DNA of 20,285 nucleotides, taken from Candidatus Adiutrix sp. Its GTDB lineage: Bacteria; Desulfobacterota; Desulfarculia; Adiutricales; Adiutricaceae. Position 1 is the stretch's first letter; every line of letters starts with the position of its first letter. The stretch lies in contig JAISRV010000218.1 of assembly GCA_031273445.1 (NCBI GenBank), positions 1 to 20,285 of the forward strand. The letters run 5' to 3'. Shown here in pieces: positions 14,919 through 20,285 of the stretch. The notes under the pieces are model-generated. The model was not told where the DNA came from. It searched no databases and saw only the letters and a list, made by a program, of their open reading frames with translations. Position numbers and translations under genes: made by a program.

Positions 14919-15365
14919 TTAATCGCCGCGGCCCAAAAGGGCCAGCTGGCGCACGGCTTCGGTCACCAGGTGCGGCAGGGGCTCGCTTTTAAAGCCCGCC
15001 AGCGTCACCCCTTCCTGGGACAGGGGAATGAGTATCTTGGGCGCGGCCGCGCTGGTCACGGCCTCGGCCAGGGCCGGGGTGATTTCGCCCATCATGGCGT
15101 TGGCCCAGGTGACGGCAATGGGCCCCATCACCACGTCGGCCTTGGCCAGACAGACGCGCGCCGCGTTCTCGCCGGTGGCCCCCCGGTTGGCCTTGGCTTT
15201 CATCATGGCGCTGGTGGCCGTGGAATTGGCCCCCAGGGCCCAGACTTCCGCCGCTTCGCCGAAATGCTGGCGCAACTCTTTAATGATGGCCGCGCCGAAG
15301 CCGCCGCCCTGCCCGTCGATAACCGCCACCACCAGGGCCCGCCCGTCATTTTTATCTTTCATCAT
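14919..15365 (-). CDS. DUF3842 family protein
   Basis: This is a 148-residue cytoplasmic protein of unknown function. VVAVIDGQGGGFGAAIIKEL (12-31) is a glycine-rich nucleotide-binding-like start, followed by WALGANSTATSAMMKAKANRGATGENA, ADVVMGPIAVTWANAMMGEITP and PKILIPLSQEGVTLAG, which together match DUF3842 along its whole length. The family occurs mostly in anaerobic Firmicutes and deltaproteobacteria. The first ATG (15365) shares its A with the upstream stop (TGATG), so translation is probably coupled to the zinc-ribbon gene; ATG 15362 is an equal choice. Its place between an FmdB-like and a CooT-like gene suggests a shared metal or C1-related role, but this is inference from neighbourhood only. 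Confidence 0.85.
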   Translation of the reverse strand: MMKDKNDGRALVVAVIDGQGGGFGAAIIKELRQHFGEAAEVWALGANSTATSAMMKAKANRGATGENAARVCLAKADVVMGPIAVTWANAMMGEITPALAEAVTSAAAPKILIPLSQEGVTLAGFKSEPLPHLVTEAVRQLALLGRGD

Positions 15366-15694
15366 CAGTCTTTCGCATTATTTTTTAGGGCGGCGAAAGT
15401 CTCGGGCCGGCGGCGGTCGAGATATTTCTCTTCGCCGTGGCGGCGGGTGACGTTCTCAAAGACGCCGTCATCCACCCGCACCAGCTTGCTGAAACCCATA
15501 TCTTTAAGTTCGCAGTTGAACTTGCGGCTGATGATGGACGAAGCCGCCAAAACCCGTTCAACCTGCCCCCCGCAGTGGGGACAGCAAAACAGCGGCAGGT
15601 CGGCCGCGGGCTGCTCCCAGTCGAAGCGGGCGCCGGCCGGGCAGGCTTCAGCCGCGTTTTTATCCAGATGCTCGTAATCGTAAACAGGCGACAT
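15365..15694 (-). CDS. FmdB-like zinc-ribbon protein
   Basis: The 109-residue protein starts MSPVYDYEHLDKNAAEACPAG and continues LFCCPHCGGQVERVLAASSI, the layout of FmdB-type zinc ribbons, which were first seen as putative regulators of formylmethanofuran dehydrogenase and amidase genes. The second knuckle is intact (Cys38-x2-Cys41, with an extra Cys37). The first usually has two cysteines, but only Cys18 is present, so zinc binding may be altered or use another ligand. The C-terminal 60 residues are charged and unrecognised. I chose ATG 15694 because the family similarity begins there; the frame is open to 15769. It ends in a TGATG overlap with the DUF3842 gene and is the first gene of the run ending with nth. 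Confidence 0.7.
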   Translation of the reverse strand: MSPVYDYEHLDKNAAEACPAGARFDWEQPAADLPLFCCPHCGGQVERVLAASSIISRKFNCELKDMGFSKLVRVDDGVFENVTRRHGEEKYLDRRRPETFAALKNNAKD

Positions 15695-15710
15695 AAGGCC
15701 ATCCCGCGCT

Positions 15711-15741
15711 ATAATATTGAATCTACGAATGAACATATCAA
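15711..15741 (-). promoter_or_regulatory. possible promoter for the zinc ribbon-DUF3842-CooT-nth operon
   Basis: TTGATA (15736-15741) and TATTAT (15711-15716) lie on the minus strand, 19 bases apart. The spacing is long and the leader before ATG 15694 would be only about 10 bases, so this is a weak call. Confidence 0.3.
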
Positions 15742-15791
15742 GCGTGGTTTCGTCAAAGCCCGAAATCACGAGACTTTTGCCGCCGCGACGT

Positions 15792-15820
15792 TGCGATATT
15801 CAATAGCCGGCGCTATAATA
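15792..15820 (+). promoter_or_regulatory. sigma70-type promoter for the gene at 15889
   Basis: TTGCGA (15792-15797), a 17-base spacer and TATAAT (15815-15820). The start would be near 15827, with a leader of about 60 bases. Confidence 0.6.
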
Positions 15821-15888
15821 AGAAGCGCGGCCCGCCGCGTCCGATCCAGCTTAAAGCCATTATAACACAAAAAACAGGCTGAGGCGAC

Positions 15889-16440
15889 ATGTCCGTCAAA
15901 ATAGCTCTCATCGTCAGCGCCCCGATTGAACTTACCCTGAACGCCGGCCGGGAAGAAATAGAGCCCGGCCCGCCCGCGCCCTACCGGTCGCCGGACGACC
16001 CGCCTTTTCTGAATATCGGCCTGGCGGAGACCGACGAACTGCACTTTAGCGGCGCCCTGATCGGCGACCCCGAACATCTGGCCGCCGCGCTGTCCATCGC
16101 CTATTATTTCCCCGACGAAGAGAAGGCCGGCGAAGCCCGTCCGGTCGATCTGGCCGAAGCCCGCCTCGTCGTCCGGACGACGCCCCGCCAGAAAGCCGCT
16201 CCGGGCTGGCGCTGGCGCTACCGCCTCGAAAGCCGCCGCCCCTATCGTGAAATAAAAATATATGAGGGCGGGTTCCAGCCGCCCTTCAAGGCCTCGGATC
16301 TGACCCTTCAGTTGGAACACCTCATCAATTACAATTACGACGGCTACATCCTGTCCCGGGTGGACTATCTCCACAAAGCGCCGGCCTACACCGAGGCCGA
16401 CTGGCGCTTCCCCCAACCGGAAGCCGAAGGCTTCCTCTAG
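15889..16440 (+). CDS. hypothetical protein, 183 residues
   Basis: I do not recognise a family. The protein is soluble-looking, without a signal peptide or membrane helix, and rich in Glu, Pro, Arg and aromatic residues. The N-terminal MSVKIALIVSAPIEL is a likely beta strand; later segments LVVRTTP, RWRYRLESRR and REIKIYEGGF alternate charged and hydrophobic residues as in beta sheets, and LEHLINYNYDGYILSRVDYL is a probable helix followed by a strand. The gene is supported by a good promoter at 15792-15820 and GAGG just before the ATG (4-base spacing, rather short). It stands alone between the divergent zinc-ribbon operon and a convergent methyltransferase. Codon use resembles its neighbours. 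Confidence 0.7.
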   Translation: MSVKIALIVSAPIELTLNAGREEIEPGPPAPYRSPDDPPFLNIGLAETDELHFSGALIGDPEHLAAALSIAYYFPDEEKAGEARPVDLAEARLVVRTTPRQKAAPGWRWRYRLESRRPYREIKIYEGGFQPPFKASDLTLQLEHLINYNYDGYILSRVDYLHKAPAYTEADWRFPQPEAEGFL

Positions 16441-16761
16441 CGCTTGGGCCGCGCGGCCCCGGATGCTCCGCATCCTGTCCGTAGGGGCTGGGTAGGCGGG
16501 CGGCAGCGGGTCGGCCGGGGCGGGTCGGCCTTGGCCCGGCCCGCGGTTGCCCGCCGGCCCAGCGACTGCGGGTCGGATGCGGAGCATCCGGGGTTCAGGG
16601 CGGAACCCTAGCCGGCAAGGCTCGCTTTATTCAAATAGCCCTTCGATTTGAAAGCCCCGGCCGACCAAAACCCGCCCGCCGACCAGGCCCCTGCGGGTCG
16701 GTTGCGGAGCATCCGGGGTCCAGGGCGGAGCCCTGGTCCGGGGTCTAGGGCGGAGCCCTGG
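16441..16761. repeat. GC-rich repeat cluster filling the junction 15889-gene/methyltransferase
   Basis: No gene is supported in this stretch. CCCCGGATGCTCCGCATCC (16457-16475) is the exact reverse complement of 16575-16593. A block beginning CTGCGGGTCGG occurs at 16566-16611 and again at 16691-16735, each with GGAGCATCCGGGG and a following hairpin; a third, shorter piece is at 16738-16761. The hairpin CCAGGGC-GGA-GCCCTGG is perfect in the second copy, and its first-copy version uses GGGTTC/GAACCC instead. A separate stem TTCAAAT/ATTTGAA lies at 16630-16652. The last piece touches the methyltransferase stop codon. Confidence 0.8.
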
Positions 16762-17784
16762 TCAGAGTTTATCGCCAATTATGACGCCGCAGTCTGGGGC
16801 CAGCGGAACCGGCGGCAGACGGCGCGGATTTTTCAGCCCGCCCCTGGTCATCATTTCCATTAACTCCGCCTGGGCGTAAGCCTGTCCGCCGGGGGTCTGC
16901 AACAGCATATTCAGAGAAAAAAGAGCGGCATGGGCCGGGCCGCGCCGGTCGTCGTCCAGAATGAATTCCTGAATGCACAAAAGGCCGCCTTCATTTAAGG
17001 ACTGTGCGGCCTTTTTGATCAGCTCGGCGGCCTCGCCTGGAGACTCGCCATGCAGCACCTGGGAAATCCAAACCACATCGTAATTTTTCGGCAGCTCATC
17101 ACTGTGGAAGTCCCCGCCCACAAAATTAAGGCGATGCGCCAGCTCATAGCGGGCGAAAATTTTGGCGGCGAATTTTTCCGTCTCCGGCTGGTCGAATACG
17201 GTGGCCGTCAGCTCAGGATACCGGCGGCAGAAAAAAACCGCGTAAGTGCCCGGACCGCCGCCAAGATCCAGCAGCTTTTTCCGGCCGCCTAATTCCAGGG
17301 CGGCGGCCGTCTGGTCAGCCTGCTGCCTGGCGACATTGAACATGCCCATTAAAAAGGCTTCCCGCTCGACTTCGTTACGGCTGTCGGCGGCCGACTCGCC
17401 GGCCACGCGTCGGCCGCTTTTCAGGGCCTGATCCAGGCGGGTCCAGGCGGGCAGGATATCGGCGGTGTGCTTGATGATATAACCGTAATAATCATCCGAC
17501 TTCGCCGACAGATATTTTTGGGCGGCCCCGGTCAGACGCACGGCCCGACCGTCGCGCTCCACGAACTCCAGCGCGGCCAAGGCCGTAACCAGCATGTCCA
17601 GCGCCCGCTCATCGCACTCCAGGCGCCCGGCCAGGTCGGCGATCAAAAGCGCCTCGTCAACCGCGCCGGCCTCATCAAGCGCGGTGAAAAAATCCAGCCT
17701 CACCGCCGCCTGTAGAGCGCAACCGGCCCAAGTGCTGGAAAAAAGTTTGAATATGTCGCCCGGCGTCCAGTTTTTACCGCTCAT
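16762..17784 (-). CDS. SAM-dependent O-methyltransferase (Methyltransf_2/COMT type)
   Basis: The 340-residue protein transfers a methyl group from S-adenosylmethionine, probably to a hydroxyl of a small aromatic or isoprenoid substrate. Residues 11-90 form the winged-helix dimerisation domain common to plant COMT, hydroxyneurosporene and acetylserotonin methyltransferases. The Rossmann part has motif I LLDLGGGPGTYA (171-182), an acidic residue after it in VFDQPE, GGDFH (223-227), and His245 in ISQVLHGE at the place of the general base. The ATG at 17784 follows GGAGGG at good spacing. It is transcribed alone. The substrate cannot be named from sequence. Its 3' end abuts the repeat cluster. Confidence 0.85.
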   Translation of the reverse strand: MSGKNWTPGDIFKLFSSTWAGCALQAAVRLDFFTALDEAGAVDEALLIADLAGRLECDERALDMLVTALAALEFVERDGRAVRLTGAAQKYLSAKSDDYYGYIIKHTADILPAWTRLDQALKSGRRVAGESAADSRNEVEREAFLMGMFNVARQQADQTAAALELGGRKKLLDLGGGPGTYAVFFCRRYPELTATVFDQPETEKFAAKIFARYELAHRLNFVGGDFHSDELPKNYDVVWISQVLHGESPGEAAELIKKAAQSLNEGGLLCIQEFILDDDRRGPAHAALFSLNMLLQTPGGQAYAQAELMEMMTRGGLKNPRRLPPVPLAPDCGVIIGDKL

Positions 17785-17814
17785 TGATACCCTCCTGTTT
17801 ATGTGAATGATTTT

Positions 17815-17843
17815 ATTATAACACGCCGACTCTCTTAATTGAA
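17815..17843 (-). promoter_or_regulatory. promoter for the O-methyltransferase gene
   Basis: On the minus strand a perfect TATAAT (17815-17820) lies 17 bases after TTCAAT (17838-17843), a weak -35. The leader would be about 25 bases and includes the GGAGGG ribosome site. Confidence 0.5.
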
Positions 17844-17889
17844 GCGCCCATCTGAGAACTGCCGGCTGGTTCTGCCGCCGCTTTTTTTA

Positions 17890-17898
17890 TGATATACT
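17890..17898 (+). promoter_or_regulatory. extended -10 promoter for adenine deaminase
   Basis: TGA-TATACT is an extended -10 (TG-N-TATACT). The matching -35 region (TTCTGC, 17870-17875) is poor, as is common with extended -10 sites. A start near 17905 leaves a leader of about 100 bases before the ATG at 18004. Confidence 0.45.
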
Positions 17899-18003
17899 AC
17901 TGGTTATCGCCTGGCGGCCCTGTCTGGTTTCTTCAGCCTAAGCGGGAGGCCGGGCGGCGGTTTCGCCTTGCAACCAGGGCCTATCCTGAAGCTGGAGCTG
18001 AAT

Positions 18004-19725
18004 ATGCGCGCAAAAAACCTGGAAAGACTGATAGACGTGGCCCAAAAGCGGGAGGCCGCCGAGTTGGTCATAAAAAACGCCAAATTTTTCAACGTCTTCA
18101 CCGGTCGGTTTGTGGACGGAGATGTGGCCGTGGACGGCGGCTATATTGCGGGGACGGGGCGATATGAAGGGCTCAATGAGTTTGACGCGGCCGGGGCCTA
18201 TCTGACGCCCGGCTTTTTTGACGGGCATGTGCACATAGAGAGCGGCATGGCTTCGCCGGGCGAATTCGCCCGAATCCTGGCCGCCTGCGGCACCACCACC
18301 ATAATCGCCGACCCGCATGAAATCGCCAACGTAGCCGGCGCGGCCGGGATCGAGTATATCCTGGAAGCGACCGAAGCGGCGCCCGTAAACGTCTATGTCA
18401 TGCTGCCCTCCTGCGTTCCGGCCACCCCCCTGGAACGGGGCGGGGCCAAGTTGGACGCCGCCGATCTGGCTCGCTTTATGGATCACCCGCGTGTCTTAGG
18501 GCTGGGGGAGATGATGAATTTCCCGGGCGTTCTCTCCAAAGACCCGGAGGTCATGGCCAAGCTGCGTCTGGCCGGGGGCCGGCGGATCGACGGCCACGCC
18601 CCCGGCTTAAGCGGCCCGGCCCTGGCCGCCTATGCGGCGGCCGGCGTCAGAAACGACCATGAATGTTCCAGCGCCGCCGAGGCGAGCGAGCGGCTGGCGC
18701 TGGGCCTGGCGGTGATGCTGCGTGAAGGCTCGGCCGCCCGCAACCTTCTGCATCTGCTGCCGGCGGTGACGCCCGACACCGCGCCGTTCTGTTTTATGGC
18801 CACCGATGACCGTCACCCTGAAGACCTTCTGGGGCAGGGCAGCATAAATCACCTGGTCAGACTGGCCGTCAAAGACGGCCGGCTTAATCTCAGCGCTATT
18901 TTAAAGCTGGCCACGCTCAATGGCCCGCGCCACTTCGGCCTGACCGAGTTGGGGGCCGTTGCGCCGGGCTATCGGGCCGATCTGGCCCTTTTCCCTGACC
19001 TGGAAAATTTCCGCCCGGCCCGCGTTTGGAAAGACGGCCGCCTGGCGGCGGAAAACGGGCGCTGCCTTTATGAGGCCGGCGCCGTCGATGAGGGCAAAAT
19101 TCGCGCCGGCCTTAAACTTGGCCCCATCAGCCTCGACAGCTTTAAAATCCCGGCCCGCGGCCCCCATGTCCGGGTCATGGGACTTATTCCAGGCGAACTG
19201 ACGACCGAACACCTGATTCTGTCGCCGGCCGCCGTCGACGGCTGTTACGTCGCCGAACCCGAAGCCGACCTGGTCAAAGCCGCCGTTTTCGAACGCTACA
19301 AAGGCGACGGCCGCCATGGCCTGGGCTTTTTGAAAGGCCTGGGGCTGAAAAAAGGCGCTTTGGCCTCGACCGTGGCCCACGATTCCCACAACCTGGTGGT
19401 CGCCGGGGCCAACGATGCGGACATGCTGGCGGCGGCGGAAGAAATAAGGCGCATTGGCGGCGGTTTGGCCGTGGTCGAAAACAAACAGGTTCTGGGCAGC
19501 CTGCCGCTGCCCCTGGGCGGCCTCATGTCCGACCGCCCGATGGAAGAAATCCGCGCCAAACTGGCCCGCATGCAAGAGGCGGCGCGCGGCCTGGGCCTGC
19601 GCGAAGGCCATGACCCCTTCATGACCCTGGCCTTCATGAGCCTGCCGGTCATCCCGAAACTGAAACTGACCGAAGCGGGCCTGGTGGACGTGGAAAAATT
19701 CGCGGTCGTCCCCCTGACCTTTTAA
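18004..19725 (+). CDS. ade: adenine deaminase
   Basis: The enzyme deaminates adenine to hypoxanthine and ammonia in purine salvage. The 573-residue protein is of the bacterial Ade type in the amidohydrolase superfamily: PGFFDGHVHIESG (69-81) with metal ligands His75 and His77, IADPHEIANV (101-110), the DGHAPGLSG loop, the RNDHE segment and TDDRHPEDLL, then the Ade-specific C-terminal domain with AHDSHNLVVAGAND and LPLPLGGLMSD. Length fits the family (about 570-590). I chose the ATG at 18004, 6 bases after GGAG, over a TTG at 17968. It stands alone, with divergent methyltransferase and convergent activator neighbours; only 18 bases separate it from the latter. Confidence 0.96.
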   Translation: MRAKNLERLIDVAQKREAAELVIKNAKFFNVFTGRFVDGDVAVDGGYIAGTGRYEGLNEFDAAGAYLTPGFFDGHVHIESGMASPGEFARILAACGTTTIIADPHEIANVAGAAGIEYILEATEAAPVNVYVMLPSCVPATPLERGGAKLDAADLARFMDHPRVLGLGEMMNFPGVLSKDPEVMAKLRLAGGRRIDGHAPGLSGPALAAYAAAGVRNDHECSSAAEASERLALGLAVMLREGSAARNLLHLLPAVTPDTAPFCFMATDDRHPEDLLGQGSINHLVRLAVKDGRLNLSAILKLATLNGPRHFGLTELGAVAPGYRADLALFPDLENFRPARVWKDGRLAAENGRCLYEAGAVDEGKIRAGLKLGPISLDSFKIPARGPHVRVMGLIPGELTTEHLILSPAAVDGCYVAEPEADLVKAAVFERYKGDGRHGLGFLKGLGLKKGALASTVAHDSHNLVVAGANDADMLAAAEEIRRIGGGLAVVENKQVLGSLPLPLGGLMSDRPMEEIRAKLARMQEAARGLGLREGHDPFMTLAFMSLPVIPKLKLTEAGLVDVEKFAVVPLTF

Positions 19726-19743
19726 AAATATTCGCCAGAACTG

Positions 19744-20285
19744 CTAGGCCGTCAAGTCCTCTTTGTATTTTTTATACAGAGAGCGAAAACGGTGGTAGGT
19801 CAGGCCCAGTAAGGCGGCCGCCTCCCTTTGATTGTAACGTGCTTTGAGCAGGGCCTTTTTGATGAGGTCAACGGCGGCGGCGGCTACCAGCCGGTCGAAT
19901 TCGTTTTCAGCCAGGGGCAGGCCGGGCGCGGGATCGCGCCGGGAGCCCCCGGCGCCGGAGGCGGCCGTGAGCGCGGATTCCCCGGTCGAGGCGGGGGCGG
20001 GCAGGGTCGGCGGCGTCAGTTCCAGGTCGGCGGGCGTGATGACCGGCGCCTCCACACGGTAAACCGCCCGCTCAACCACGTTTTTCAATTCCCTGACGTT
20101 GCCGGGCCAGTCATATTTTTCCAGGGCCTCAAGGGCTTCAGGAGTGAAAGCCGGCGTTTCCGGCAGAGACATCTCCGCGGCCATGCGCCCGGCGAAAAGG
20201 TGGGCCAGAAGAGAGACGTCCCCGACGCGTTCGCGCAGAGGCGGCAGGACAATTACTTCAAAACTGAGGCGATCCAAAAGGTCGG
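19744..20285 (-). CDS. PspF-like sigma54-dependent transcriptional activator, C-terminal part
   Basis: The gene runs off the right edge; about 180 codons of the C-terminal end are visible. DLLDRLSFEVIVLPPLRER is the end of the AAA+ sigma54-interaction domain with its sensor and arginine-finger region, followed by YDWPGNVRELKNVVERAVYR, the lid helix region. A Pro/Ala/Gly-rich linker comes next, and then a Fis-type helix-turn-helix, NQREAAALLGLTYHRFRSLYKKY, whose wording is closest to PspF, the enhancer-binding activator of the phage-shock envelope stress operon. No receiver or other sensory domain can be seen because the N-terminus is missing. If PspF is right, pspA should lie beyond the edge. 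The gene converges on ade with an 18-base gap and no repeat or terminator. Confidence 0.85.
   Translation of the reverse strand, partial: DLLDRLSFEVIVLPPLRERVGDVSLLAHLFAGRMAAEMSLPETPAFTPEALEALEKYDWPGNVRELKNVVERAVYRVEAPVITPADLELTPPTLPAPASTGESALTAASGAGGSRRDPAPGLPLAENEFDRLVAAAAVDLIKKALLKARYNQREAAALLGLTYHRFRSLYKKYKEDLTA

Noticed and set aside
15766..16587. Minus-strand open frame of 273 codons opposite the gene at 15889
   Set aside because: It lacks a plausible start signal, runs into the repeat cluster, and lies opposite a frame with a good promoter. The choice is the less certain one in this list because neither protein has a recognised family.

Overview
The window is a GC-rich chromosomal segment from a Gram-negative, probably anaerobic bacterium. 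The Gram-negative assignment rests on lptF, lptG and a type V autotransporter. A deltaproteobacterial (Desulfobacterota-like) host is my best guess, from gene content (CooT-like nickel protein, DUF3842, FmdB-type zinc ribbon, anaerobe-style CobQ, PspF-like activator) and overall style. No rRNA, tRNA, phage or transposase gene is visible.

Layout. 1-308 (-): start of an AAA_14-type ATPase, cut by the window edge. 577-2977 (+): cobQ and rmlA, overlapping by 8 bases, behind a strong sigma70-type promoter. 2978-3303: a convergent junction made of repeats and terminator hairpins. 3304-7188 (-): an envelope operon ruvX > mltG > lptF > lptG. 7189-7633: a divergent regulatory region. 7634-10138 (+): a single reading frame joining a 12-helix MATE transporter to an ApbE flavin transferase. 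10249-13713 (+): a large autotransporter with a beta-helix passenger. 13714-13962: a second repeat-filled convergent junction. 13963-15694 (-): FmdB-like zinc ribbon > DUF3842 > CooT-like > nth. 15889-16440 (+): an unrecognised protein. 16441-16761: a third repeat-filled convergent junction. 16762-17784 (-): a SAM O-methyltransferase. 18004-19725 (+): adenine deaminase. 19744 to the right edge (-): a PspF-like sigma54 activator, cut by the window edge.

Most interesting system. ApbE proteins use periplasmic FAD to attach FMN to Ser/Thr in a D-x-x-[ST]-[GS]-A-[ST] motif, and at least one MATE protein (Bfe of Shewanella) is known as a FAD exporter. Here a MATE and an ApbE are one polypeptide whose predicted topology would put ApbE in the periplasm. 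The next gene, a secreted autotransporter, carries a perfect acceptor-like motif (DAISGAS, residues 242-248). This suggests, but does not prove, a flavin export and flavinylation unit with a cell-surface target.

Second pattern. Three of the four convergent gene junctions are filled almost stop codon to stop codon with dispersed repeats. They include a roughly 64-base family in four copies, a 12-bp palindrome family in two copies, and a separate GGATGCGGAGCATCC/CCAGGGCGGAGCCCTGG family. Promoter-bearing and divergent regions carry none of them.
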